From NCBI GenBank assembly GCA_017473905.1, contig JAFUJA010000005.1, forward strand, positions 1 through 64,000: 64,000 nt of DNA. The letters run 5' to 3'. Both the position numbers and the translations under genes were made by a program. This DNA comes from Lachnospiraceae bacterium (GTDB lineage Bacteria > Bacillota > Clostridia > Lachnospirales > Lachnospiraceae). Numbering within the stretch: position 1 is the first letter of the stretch; each line of letters starts with the position of its first letter. The notes beneath the pieces were generated by a model. The model was given only the letters and a program-made list of their open reading frames with translations, had not been told where the DNA came from and searched no databases. Below are positions 44,237 to 54,490 of the stretch, in pieces.

Positions 44237-44965
44237 TTATTCTGCCGTAATATACTTGTCGATAATTGCTTTCAATTCGCCGGATTCTTCCAGTTCTGCA
44301 ATTGCTGCGTTAACTTCTTCCAAAAGCTCTGTATTGTCTTTTGCAATGGCAATTGCATATTCTTCGTAAGTAAATGCTTCGTCAACAATTACAATGCCCT
44401 CGTTCTGGGAAACAAATACCTTTGCGGGTTCAGAGTCAATCATAACTGCATCTACTTTATCCTGAAGAAGAGCCTGAACAGCTTCATGACCCTTGTTGTA
44501 ACGTTCTACAACAACACCTTCAATGTCTCCAACATACGCATCACCGGTAGTACCAAGCTGAACGCCTACTCTCTTGCCCACAAGGTCATCGGGAGTCGCA
44601 ATTTCACTGCCTTCTTTTACGATAATAACCTGAGCTGCGGTGGTGTAAGCTATTGAGAAGTTAACAGATTCCAGTCTGTCGGGTTTTACGGTAAGCCCCG
44701 CAACACCGATATCTGCTTTACCGGACTGAACAGCCATAATAATGGAATCAAATGCCATATCCTCAATTACAAGTTCTCTTCCGAGCTTATCTGCAATTGC
44801 CTGTGCGATTTCAACGTCAATCCCTACGATTGCGTCTCCTTCATGATACTCATAGGGAGGGAACTCCGCATTGGTTGCCATAACCAGTTCCTTATCAGAA
44901 CCTGAACATGCACAAAGTGACACCGCCATCATTGCGGCACATAATAAAGCTACAATTTTTTTCAT
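44237..44965 (-). CDS. Amino acid ABC transporter substrate-binding lipoprotein
   Basis: This is a 242-residue family 3 binding protein. The signal peptide ends in a lipobox L-C-A-C, so Cys20 is lipidated. The mature part shows NAEFPPYEYHE, GIDVEIAQAIADKLGRELV, MAFDSIIMAVQSGKADIGVAGLT and VGVQLGTTGDAY, typical for polar amino acids. The exact ligand cannot be read by eye. AGGAGG lies before the ATG. It heads the three-gene operon. Confidence 0.94.
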   Translation of the reverse strand: MKKIVALLCAAMMAVSLCACSGSDKELVMATNAEFPPYEYHEGDAIVGIDVEIAQAIADKLGRELVIEDMAFDSIIMAVQSGKADIGVAGLTVKPDRLESVNFSIAYTTAAQVIIVKEGSEIATPDDLVGKRVGVQLGTTGDAYVGDIEGVVVERYNKGHEAVQALLQDKVDAVMIDSEPAKVFVSQNEGIVIVDEAFTYEEYAIAIAKDNTELLEEVNAAIAELEESGELKAIIDKYITAE

Positions 44966-45064
44966 TTTTATTTCCTCCTTTGGTCACCTTTATTCTTCAA
45001 GTAACCTGTTTGTAAATTAATAAACACATTATCTTTTATGATATAGTTTAATTTTCTATACCTA

Positions 45065-45104
45065 AAAAGGTGATATGCAAGTACAGTCAAGCATACCACC
45101 TTTT
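45065..45104 (-). terminator. Terminator after groL
   Basis: AAAAGGTGGTATGC pairs with GCATATCACCTTTT (one mismatch) around a 12-base loop, followed by T on the minus strand. It is 18 bp past the groL stop. Confidence 0.7.
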
Positions 45105-45122
45105 AAGGTTTTCGTCAATGAA

Positions 45123-47064
<1,942 letters not shown>

Positions 47065-47118
47065 GTGATAAAGCCTCCTTTTTATTTCTATATTCTATCT
47101 TTCATCTCAAGTGGTTTG

Positions 47119-47145
47119 TTAGCACTCTTTGCGTTTGAGTGCTAA
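47119..47145 (-). promoter_or_regulatory. CIRCE operator (HrcA site) of groESL
   Basis: The sequence TTAGCACTC-N9-GAGTGCTAA is a perfect match to the CIRCE consensus. It lies between the promoter and groS, so HrcA repression of the heat-shock operon is expected. hrcA itself is not in the window. Confidence 0.97.
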
Positions 47146-47156
47146 TCACGGTTTTT

Positions 47157-47185
47157 ATAATAATTTTTTATGTGTTTCCTTGCAA
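47157..47185 (-). promoter_or_regulatory. Predicted SigA promoter of groESL
   Basis: TTGCAA (47180-47185) and TATTAT (47157-47162) are 17 bp apart, just upstream of CIRCE. The rest of the gap to 47392 is AT-rich and contains a pyrimidine-rich repeat. Confidence 0.7.
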
Positions 47186-47222
47186 GCAGATAGCAAGTTG
47201 TATTTTCTTGTTTTTCTTTTAT

Positions 47223-47258
47223 TATCTCTTATTTTCTCATTTTATCTCTTGTTTTCTC
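47223..47258 (+). repeat. Two-copy 20-bp-period pyrimidine repeat
   Basis: TATCTCTTRTTTTCTC occurs at 47223-47238 and 47243-47258, inside a longer T/C-rich tract (about 47196-47277) in the groS/diguanylate cyclase gap. No function is evident. Confidence 0.7.
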
Positions 47259-47392
47259 TATTTTTCTTTTTTCAATGTTTTGCACAATTTATCAGATTTG
47301 TTTTTAAATGTAAAAACATTTCAAAAAAATGCTTTAACTTGTAAAAAAATAGTGTTAAACTGTACATAATTATTCTGTATGAGGTTAGGGTT

Positions 47393-48508
47393 ATGCTTAC
47401 TATCTTAAAAAATATGGTTACCTACGTCAGAAATCTAATCAATGGGGATGAATATATTTCTGACAGAACCAAAATCACATATGTGCTTACATACACATCC
47501 GTTATCCATGTTCTGTGTGCGGTTTTCTTTGCCTATTACGGCCTGTTATTGCTGGCCATTTATAATATCGGAGCATTCTTCGTACACCAGTTTCTTATCG
47601 GAATGGCGAAGAAAAAGATTTTTCTCCCCGCCATGACACTTTCCTGCGTGGAAATTATGGTCTTTTCCATACTGACAACCTTATGTATCGGAAATTTCCT
47701 AAATTTTAATTTGTATTGCTTCTGTATCATTCCGGCAATCTATTATGTAACTTCCACAGTGAAAGATTTCAAAAAAAATTCCGGTTTTGCTTTCGGTTTT
47801 TCTGTCCTGGCGCTGATTACTTACATCACAACCCTGCTTTTGGACTACTACGCAGAACCCTGGTTTTATATCAATTTAACCCATAGCATTTTATCTCTGC
47901 TTGTGGAGTCCATTAACGGAGTCATGGTAATCGGTATGATGGTTATCTTCTCCCTGCTTTTTACATGGGAAGTTAAAAATGACACCGACACCCTTGAGAA
48001 ACGTAACCAGAAGCTTCTAGATTTTGCAAACAAGGATCCTCTTACCAGACTTCCCAACAGACGAAGCATGATGCAGGTTCTGAATGTTTCCATGCATCAG
48101 GTACAGATTGGTGCATCCGCTTTTAGCATTATCCTGGGGGATATTGATAATTTTAAAAAAATTAACGACAACTACGGACACGATATGGGCGATAAGGTTC
48201 TTGTTTCCGTAGCAAACCAGATTACCTCCCAGTTACGTGACGGGGATGCGGTATGCCGCTGGGGCGGTGAGGAAATACTGATTCTTGTCCGTGGAGATTT
48301 GGACACTGCCATCTCCATTGCGGAGCGGATTCGCGGAGCCATTCAGGAAACTGACGTTACCCACAACAATTCCACCGTACGTGTTACCATGACTTTCGGT
48401 GTCGCAGAAGCGGAAAAAGGATATCGTATCGAACAGCTCATCCAGCAGGCGGATAACCGTCTCTATTACGGAAAAGAACACGGAAAAAACCAAACAGTTT
48501 CTGCATAA
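47393..48508 (+). CDS. Membrane diguanylate cyclase (GGDEF)
   Basis: The 371-residue protein has an N-terminal membrane region of about six helices (residues 28-192) without a known sensor domain, a short coiled linker and a GGDEF domain (about 205-370). The catalytic motif reads GGEEI (291-295), an accepted active variant, after DPLTRLPNRR and DIDNFKKINDNYGH. An inhibitory I-site RDGD lies at 282-285, five residues before the motif. It should make cyclic di-GMP, and a PilZ receptor is encoded at 52862. No convincing promoter was found; the ATG lacks a strong ribosome binding site (GAGG about 10 bases upstream). Confidence 0.92.
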   Translation: MLTILKNMVTYVRNLINGDEYISDRTKITYVLTYTSVIHVLCAVFFAYYGLLLLAIYNIGAFFVHQFLIGMAKKKIFLPAMTLSCVEIMVFSILTTLCIGNFLNFNLYCFCIIPAIYYVTSTVKDFKKNSGFAFGFSVLALITYITTLLLDYYAEPWFYINLTHSILSLLVESINGVMVIGMMVIFSLLFTWEVKNDTDTLEKRNQKLLDFANKDPLTRLPNRRSMMQVLNVSMHQVQIGASAFSIILGDIDNFKKINDNYGHDMGDKVLVSVANQITSQLRDGDAVCRWGGEEILILVRGDLDTAISIAERIRGAIQETDVTHNNSTVRVTMTFGVAEAEKGYRIEQLIQQADNRLYYGKEHGKNQTVSA

Positions 48509-48512
48509 CAGG

Positions 48513-48539
48513 GTGCAGTCCGCCGGGACTGCACTTTTT
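48513..48539 (+). terminator. Terminator after the GGDEF gene
   Basis: GTGCAGTCC and GGACTGCAC form a perfect 9-bp stem with a 4-base loop, then five Ts. It starts 4 bases after the stop codon. Confidence 0.9.
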
Positions 48540-48666
48540 CTTTGTTTATTCTTGCTTTTTTCCCGAATTCATGTAAAATGTGAAGTGATGCGCAAAAATT
48601 AGTAATGATTCCCTTACTTCTTCGTTAAAGAGGGAATCCCACAGTTGTTTTTCAAGGAGGTTTCTC

Positions 48667-50304
48667 ATGATTAGTGCAAATAATGTCTCACTGCGTTTTG
48701 GTAAAAAAGCGCTTTTTGAGGAAGTAAATATTAAGTTTACGGAAGGAAACTGCTATGGTTTAATCGGTGCAAACGGTGCCGGCAAATCCACATTTTTAAA
48801 GCTTCTTTCCGGCGAACTGGAAACAACAACCGGTGATATTGTTATCACACCCGGACAGCGTCTCTCCGTACTGGAGCAGGACCACTTTAAATATGATGAA
48901 TATACCGTTATGGATACGGTTATTATGGGTAATCCCCGCTTATATGAAGTCATGAAGGAAAAAGAAGCCATTTATGCGAAAGAAGATTTTTCCGACGAAG
49001 ACGGTATCCGTGCCAGTGAACTGGAAGGCGAATTTGCCGAAATGGACGGTTGGGAGGCTGAATCCAATGCAGCCAATCTTTTAAACGGTCTTGGCATTCC
49101 TACCGAAGTTCATTACTCTCTTATGAGCGATTTGACAGGTAACGAAAAGGTTAAAATCCTGCTTGCGAAGGCACTCTTCGGTAATCCGGACGTACTGCTT
49201 CTCGACGAGCCTACCAACCATTTGGATCTGGATGCCATTGCCTGGTTAGAAGAATTCCTGATTAACTTTGACAATACCGTAATTGTTGTATCCCACGACC
49301 GTTATTTCCTGAATAAGGTATGTACCCATACTGCTGATATCGACTACGGTAAAATCCAGTTATATGCCGGAAACTACGATTTCTGGTATGAATCCAGTCA
49401 GTTGCTTATTAAGCAGATGAAGGAAGCAAATAAAAAGAAGGAAGAAAAAATCAAAGAATTACAGGAATTTATCTCCCGTTTCTCCGCGAATGCTTCCAAA
49501 TCCAAACAGGCAACTTCCCGTAAGCGTGCCCTTGAAAAAATCGAGTTGGATACTATTAAGCCTTCCAGCAGAAAATACCCTTATATCGATTTCCGTCCCG
49601 AACGTGAAATCGGTAACGAAGTTCTTTCCGTGGAAGGAATTTCCAAAACCATTAACGGTGAAAAAGTCCTTGATAATATTTCTTTTATTTTAGGACATGA
49701 TGATAAAGTAGCCTTTGTCGGCAGCAACGAAATTGCAAAAACCACTCTCTTTAAGATTCTTACCGGAGAAATGGAACCGGACGAAGGAACCTACAAGTGG
49801 GGCGTTACCACTTCCCAGGCATACTTCCCCAAGGATAATACCCAGGAATTTGATAACGACTTAACCATCGCCGACTGGCTCATGGGATATTCTCCCGTAA
49901 AAGACATTACCTATGTCCGCGGTTTCTTAGGCAGAATGCTTTTTGCCGGCGAAGACGGTGTAAAAAAAGTACGTGTACTTTCCGGTGGTGAAAAAGTACG
50001 TTGTCTTTTAAGTAAAATGATGATCAGCGGTGCAAACTGCTTAATCCTTGACGAACCCACCAACCATCTGGACATGGAATCCATTACCGCATTAAATAAC
50101 GGTTTGATTAAATTCAGCGGAGTTGCACTCTTCTCCTGCCATGACCATCAGTTCGTTCAGACAACCGCAAACAGAATCATGGAAATCCTTCCCAACGGAA
50201 CCATGATTGACAAGATTACAACCTACGACGAATATCTTGCCAGCGACGAAATGGCAAGAAAGCGTACCATTTATTCCGTAAATAAGGAAGACGACAACAA
50301 CTAA
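48667..50304 (+). CDS. ABC-F family ATPase, YbiT/YkpA type
   Basis: This soluble twin-ATPase has 545 residues and no membrane part. Domain 1 has Walker A GANGAGKSTFLKL, a degenerate signature (LTGNEK) and LLLDEPTNHLDLD. The linker carries FSANASKSKQATSRKRALEKI, typical of the YbiT/YkpA group, whose members act on the ribosome. Domain 2 has signature LSGGEKVR and LDEPTNHLDM, but its Walker A reads GSNEIAKTT, with Ala instead of the last Gly. AAGGAGG lies 8 bases before the ATG. It is 15 bp before the PHP-HAD gene and probably co-transcribed. Confidence 0.93.
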   Translation: MISANNVSLRFGKKALFEEVNIKFTEGNCYGLIGANGAGKSTFLKLLSGELETTTGDIVITPGQRLSVLEQDHFKYDEYTVMDTVIMGNPRLYEVMKEKEAIYAKEDFSDEDGIRASELEGEFAEMDGWEAESNAANLLNGLGIPTEVHYSLMSDLTGNEKVKILLAKALFGNPDVLLLDEPTNHLDLDAIAWLEEFLINFDNTVIVVSHDRYFLNKVCTHTADIDYGKIQLYAGNYDFWYESSQLLIKQMKEANKKKEEKIKELQEFISRFSANASKSKQATSRKRALEKIELDTIKPSSRKYPYIDFRPEREIGNEVLSVEGISKTINGEKVLDNISFILGHDDKVAFVGSNEIAKTTLFKILTGEMEPDEGTYKWGVTTSQAYFPKDNTQEFDNDLTIADWLMGYSPVKDITYVRGFLGRMLFAGEDGVKKVRVLSGGEKVRCLLSKMMISGANCLILDEPTNHLDMESITALNNGLIKFSGVALFSCHDHQFVQTTANRIMEILPNGTMIDKITTYDEYLASDEMARKRTIYSVNKEDDNN

Positions 50305-50319
50305 AACAAAGGAGGCACA

Positions 50320-51990
50320 ATGAGGGGAATAGATTTACACGTTCACTCCACCTGTTCAGACGGAACCAATACTCCCGCGGAGCTTGTGGAACTTGCACTT
50401 GCCAAAAATCTAAAAGCCATCGCTCTCACCGACCACGATACCATTGACGGTCTGGATGAGATTCTTTCCTGTGCCAAAAATAAAGATTTGGAAATTGTTC
50501 CCGGAATTGAGCTTTCCACGGAATATTTCGGCCGTGACATCCATATGCTGGGGCTTTATATCAATCCCTGTCATCCGGAATTTCTTGCTCATCTGGAAAA
50601 ATTCCGGGAATCCAGAGACAATCGTAACCGTAAAATGTGCGAGTTACTGGCACAACAGGGAATTGATATCACATATGAATCCCTTGTTGCAGAATTTCCC
50701 GATTCCGTTTTAACCCGCTCCCATTATGCCTGCTATCTGCTCTCACATGGTTATGTAAAAAGCAGAAAAGAAGCATTTGAGCGTTATGTCGGAGACCATT
50801 GCAAAGCATTTGTTCCCAGAGAAAAAATAACTCCCATGGATGCAATCCGTCTGATTCGTGTTGCAGGAGGAATTCCCGTACTTGCCCATCCTATTTTATA
50901 CCGGTTATCCGATGCAACTTTGGATAAAATGGTTGCAGAATTAAAAGAAGCCGGTCTCATGGGCATCGAAGGAGTATACAGCACTTATGCTCCCAGCGAG
51001 GAACGTTACATCAAGCGTCTGGCGGCAAAGTATGATTTGCTGGTAACCGGCGGCTCCGACTATCACGGTGGCAACAAACCGGACATTCAGTTAGGAAACG
51101 GACGAGGCAGCCTTTTTGTACCGGAAGAACTTCTGGACCGTTTAAAGGAGGCTTATCTTTCAAAATACAACAATCCGAAAGCCAATTCTGCCATACTCTT
51201 TTTCGATTTGGACGGGACACTTTTAAATGACGAGAAAACCATTTCTCCGTTAACCAGAGAAACTCTGGAAAACTGCGTAAAAGCAGGACACAGATTCGCC
51301 ATTTCCTCCGGACGTCCTCTCGCCAGCATCCGTAAGCTGGTGGACAGACTGCATTTGGAGGACTTAAATCCCTTGGCATCCTCCTTTAACGGAAGTCTGG
51401 TATACGACTATGAAACCGGTAAAAATCTGATGGAATGCCGCCTTTCAACGGATATTGTTGAAAAGGTCCGCAATTTGATTTCCCCTCAGGGAATCCATTG
51501 CCATTCCTACTCTGAATCGGAGATTTTATCCGAAAAAGAAACACCGGAGCTTTTATTTTATGCAAAATATGTAAATCTTCCCTACCGGCTGGTGGACAAT
51601 CTGTCCGCTCCCGGGGAAGAACCTTATAAAATGCTTATTGTCACTCTGGATAACCGGCAGCTTCTGGAGGATCTGAAAATACAGCTGGAGGAAATTCTCG
51701 GAGACAGGGTACAATGCCTGCTCTCCAATGATATGTTTCTTGAAGTATTGCCTGCAAATTCCGGCAAGGGAGCTGCACTTACCTTCCTGTGTGAGCACTA
51801 CGGAATCAGCAAAGAACATTCCTTTGCTTTTGCAGATGCGGAAAATGACATTTCCATGTTACGGGAAGCAAGATACGGCGTATGTCTTTTAAACGGGCAG
51901 AAAAATGCCCTGGCAGCAGCCGACTATGTTACCTTTACGGACAATAACCACGAAGGACTGGTTCCTTATCTGAAAAAACTGCTTCCTTAA
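50320..51990 (+). CDS. PHP phosphoesterase fused to a Cof-type HAD phosphatase
   Basis: Two hydrolases are joined in 556 residues. Residues 1 to about 285 are a PHP domain of the YciV/RNase AM type, with DLHVHSTCSDG, LTDHDTIDG, PGIELSTEY, the HP at 190-191 and SDYHG at 247-250. Residues about 291-556 are a Cof-type HAD phosphatase with FFDLDGTLLND (Asp296/Asp298), ISSGRP, a Lys near LPANSGKGAAL and FADAENDISML. Both active sites look complete. The PHP relatives remove nucleotide phosphates or trim RNA 5' ends, so a two-step dephosphorylation is possible, though that is inference. AAAGGAGG precedes the ATG. Confidence 0.9.
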   Translation: MRGIDLHVHSTCSDGTNTPAELVELALAKNLKAIALTDHDTIDGLDEILSCAKNKDLEIVPGIELSTEYFGRDIHMLGLYINPCHPEFLAHLEKFRESRDNRNRKMCELLAQQGIDITYESLVAEFPDSVLTRSHYACYLLSHGYVKSRKEAFERYVGDHCKAFVPREKITPMDAIRLIRVAGGIPVLAHPILYRLSDATLDKMVAELKEAGLMGIEGVYSTYAPSEERYIKRLAAKYDLLVTGGSDYHGGNKPDIQLGNGRGSLFVPEELLDRLKEAYLSKYNNPKANSAILFFDLDGTLLNDEKTISPLTRETLENCVKAGHRFAISSGRPLASIRKLVDRLHLEDLNPLASSFNGSLVYDYETGKNLMECRLSTDIVEKVRNLISPQGIHCHSYSESEILSEKETPELLFYAKYVNLPYRLVDNLSAPGEEPYKMLIVTLDNRQLLEDLKIQLEEILGDRVQCLLSNDMFLEVLPANSGKGAALTFLCEHYGISKEHSFAFADAENDISMLREARYGVCLLNGQKNALAAADYVTFTDNNHEGLVPYLKKLLP

Positions 51991-52032
51991 CACAGAATAT
52001 CCGAATTTTCTTTTTTTTCTTCAAAAAAAAAA

Positions 52033-52061
52033 TTGAAAGTTTATGTATAATATGCTAAATT
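52033..52061 (+). promoter_or_regulatory. Predicted SigA promoter of purC
   Basis: TTGAAA (52033-52038) and TAAATT (52056-52061) are 17 bp apart. A perfect TATAAT at 52046-52051, preceded by TG, is an alternative -10. No purine riboswitch or PurR box is evident in the leader. Confidence 0.55.
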
Positions 52062-52113
52062 ACTCATGGAGCGTTGATTTTCGACCTTACTAAATCAAAG
52101 AAGGGACAAAAAA

Positions 52114-52797
52114 ATGAACAAAATTTATGAAGGTAAAACAAAAGATGTTTACAGCCTTGAAAATGGCAATGTAATGTTAAAATTCAAAGATGACTGTACC
52201 GGAAAAGACGGTGTATTCGATCCCGGTGAAAATTCCGTAGGTCTTACAATTGAAGGAATCGGTAAAGCAAACTTACAGTCTTCCATTCACTACTTTGAAT
52301 TATTAAAAGCAGCAGGTATTAAGACACACTATGTAAGTGCAAACTTAGAGGAAGCTACCATGGAAGTTCTTCCTGCAAAAGTTTTCGGACACGGTCTTGA
52401 AGTTATCTGCCGTCTTGTTGCTACAGGAAGTTTTATCCGCAGATACGGTGAGTATATTGAAAACGGTACCGTTTTAGAAGGCGGTTATGTAGAATGTACC
52501 TTCAAGAATGATGCATTGGGCGATCCCCTTGTAACAGGCGAAGGACTCGCAGCTCTTGGAATTATGACTCCCGAAATGTTTGAAAGCATGAAAGAGCAGA
52601 CCTTAAAGATTACTAAAATCGTTGCTGATGACTTAAAGTCCATCGGTCTTGATCTTTGGGACATCAAATTTGAATTTGGTTACAACAACAACGAAGTTAT
52701 CTTAATCGATGAAATCGCTTCCGGTAACATGCGTGTATACAAGGACGGCACCATTGTTGATCCCGTTGAATTAACCAAGCTTATCAATAACAGATAA
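52114..52797 (+). CDS. purC: Phosphoribosylaminoimidazole-succinocarboxamide synthase
   Basis: PurC joins aspartate to CAIR in purine synthesis. The 227-residue protein starts [11 protein letters not shown] and shows [12 protein letters not shown], the [18 protein letters not shown] segment and [10 protein letters not shown] near the end. It is a single-gene unit, apart from other pur genes, with its own promoter and terminator. Confidence 0.97.
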   Translation: MNKIYEGKTKDVYSLENGNVMLKFKDDCTGKDGVFDPGENSVGLTIEGIGKANLQSSIHYFELLKAAGIKTHYVSANLEEATMEVLPAKVFGHGLEVICRLVATGSFIRRYGEYIENGTVLEGGYVECTFKNDALGDPLVTGEGLAALGIMTPEMFESMKEQTLKITKIVADDLKSIGLDLWDIKFEFGYNNNEVILIDEIASGNMRVYKDGTIVDPVELTKLINNR

Positions 52798-52820
52798 TTT
52801 AGTTACTTATTCATAAAAAA

Positions 52821-52844
52821 ACAGTATCGCACCCGCGATACTGT
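52821..52844. terminator. Bidirectional terminator between purC and the PilZ gene
   Basis: ACAGTATCGC and GCGATACTGT form a perfect 10-bp stem with a 4-base loop, flanked by seven As and by Ts, so it can serve both converging genes. Confidence 0.9.
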
Positions 52845-52861
52845 TTTTTTTACTTATATTT

Positions 52862-53512
52862 TTATACTTGTTTCTTTGTCTTATTTAACCTTGTTTCCAA
52901 CTGCTTATTTGCAATAAATCGGCTTACCAAAGGATTTTCTTTGATAAGACGGCATCCGTATAAGGTATATTTATCCATTGCATTGATTCTCACAACTCTT
53001 CCGTTTAAAACGAAAGGCACTCCGCCGATGGAATCATAAAACTCCAAAAGCACCAACTCATTTTTCGGAATTTTTATCTCCGAGGTAATATCCAGTAAAA
53101 TAGCAAATCCGCTTTCACTGATATCTTTTACTACCACATCAAAAGGTTTTGTTTTACCGGGTATGGATGCTTTCCCGTCAATTCCGAGGAAAACCCTGAA
53201 ATTGTCTCTACGGTTGATGCGGACCCCGGGCACATCGCTTGTAATAACATGATACTGTATACCATCCACAATTTCCCGGTGTACCCTTACTACCTGCCAC
53301 AGAAACGGCACCTTTTCTTCCTGATAAGCTATCATGGAAATAGCAATTCCGTCCGAATCAAAATTCAGAATTACACCATTGTGTTCAAAGGGCTCCACAT
53401 AAAGCTTATTATTCTGGACAAAAACAATATTCGAATTCAGCGTAACATTGGAACGCTGATTGGATATGGTAATACTCATTTTGTAGGAATCCGTAATCTC
53501 TCTAATTTCCAT
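52862..53512 (-). CDS. PilZ-domain cyclic di-GMP receptor (YcgR-like)
   Basis: The 216-residue protein has an N-terminal YcgR-like beta domain (about residues 1-95) and a PilZ domain (about 98-205). The ligand-binding arginines appear as RRDNFR (101-106) and the second motif as DISESG (130-135), both intact. In flagellated relatives such proteins slow the motor; no flagellar gene is in this window. It is monocistronic or paired with the small acidic gene at 53582 (69 bp upstream). Confidence 0.93.
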   Translation of the reverse strand: MEIREITDSYKMSITISNQRSNVTLNSNIVFVQNNKLYVEPFEHNGVILNFDSDGIAISMIAYQEEKVPFLWQVVRVHREIVDGIQYHVITSDVPGVRINRRDNFRVFLGIDGKASIPGKTKPFDVVVKDISESGFAILLDITSEIKIPKNELVLLEFYDSIGGVPFVLNGRVVRINAMDKYTLYGCRLIKENPLVSRFIANKQLETRLNKTKKQV

Positions 53513-53581
53513 AAGCCGATTTCCTTCCGGGGTGTCTTTTGTACAGGGTCAACGGGTTCTTTTAATCATTATACCACAAAT

Positions 53582-53842
53582 TTAAGCTTCTACAATCAAA
53601 TATCTTCCGTCGCCGATTTCAAATACTTCTTCGGCCTCTAAAATGCTGTTTTCATCCAACTCCTCCAAATCAAGACCGGATTCATCGAAGTACTCCCATA
53701 CTTCTTTCGCGGAATTAACCACTACAGCCATACATTCATCCAGAAAATCAGCTGCTTCTTCCTCTGTTTCCGCAACCTTTTCTGCAAATAACTGAAGCTG
53801 TTTCTCCAAAAATGCCTGTAAAACAATTTTATCAAATTCCAT
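53582..53842 (-). CDS. Small acidic protein of unknown function
   Basis: The 86-residue product is strongly acidic (many Glu and Asp) and mostly helical by pattern, with no membrane segment, no cysteine pair and no motif that I recognise. It has an AAGGAGG box before the ATG and lies between maf (39 bp) and the PilZ gene, all in one direction, so it is very likely a real gene. Confidence 0.7.
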   Translation of the reverse strand: MEFDKIVLQAFLEKQLQLFAEKVAETEEEAADFLDECMAVVVNSAKEVWEYFDESGLDLEELDENSILEAEEVFEIGDGRYLIVEA

Positions 53843-53881
53843 ACTATTATCCTCCTTATTGAAAGCGGGATATACGAAGTT

Positions 53882-54490
53882 CTATTCTCTCCAACGGATT
53901 CCCATCTTTTTTAATTCATAACAAATACGTGCTACAGGAAGCCCGACAACGGATGCATATTCTCCCTGAATGCTTTTAATATATGCGGCACAAAGTCCCT
54001 GGATTGCATACGAACCGGCTTTATCTCTGCACTCGCCGCTGGAAACATAATCTTTTATATCTTCCTCTGTCATATCATACATGGTAACATCCGTTTTCTC
54101 ATAAAAGGTATTACGCTCCAGCCTTCCGTTTCTGAAACAAAACAGGGTTACGCCGGTATACACCTGGTGGGTATTTCCCGCCAGTTTGCGAAGCATCCTT
54201 GCCGCATCTTCATCATCAACAGGCTTTCCCATGATTTCCCCTTCTGCTGCTACCACCGTGTCGGAACCAATCACCACAAAATCCTGATCAATTCCGGGCG
54301 CATCGTACATTACGGGAATCTTGCCTGCAACATCTTCCGCTTTCAGGAAAGATAACTGCATCACATATTCAGCAGGATCCGTTGTATCCGCCGACTCCTC
54401 TGCCTCACTGACCTGCACCGTAAAATTCATTCCGATTTGTGTCAGTAATTCCTTTCGTCTGGGAGATGCGGATGCCAATATGAATTTCAT
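53882..54490 (-). CDS. maf: Maf nucleoside triphosphate pyrophosphatase
   Basis: Maf hydrolyses dTTP, UTP and modified pyrimidine nucleotides to keep them out of nucleic acids. The 202-residue protein shows LASASPRRKELL at the N-terminus, VIGSDTVV, the SSGECRDKAGSYAIQG segment and VVGLPV. The ATG directly follows the ppk1 stop (TAAATG), with GGGAGG upstream inside ppk1. Confidence 0.95.
   Translation of the reverse strand: MKFILASASPRRKELLTQIGMNFTVQVSEAEESADTTDPAEYVMQLSFLKAEDVAGKIPVMYDAPGIDQDFVVIGSDTVVAAEGEIMGKPVDDEDAARMLRKLAGNTHQVYTGVTLFCFRNGRLERNTFYEKTDVTMYDMTEEDIKDYVSSGECRDKAGSYAIQGLCAAYIKSIQGEYASVVGLPVARICYELKKMGIRWRE

Noticed and set aside
44966..45060. Promoter of the amino acid ABC operon
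   Set aside because: Several AT-rich hexamers exist, but no pair has acceptable spacing, so I do not list one.
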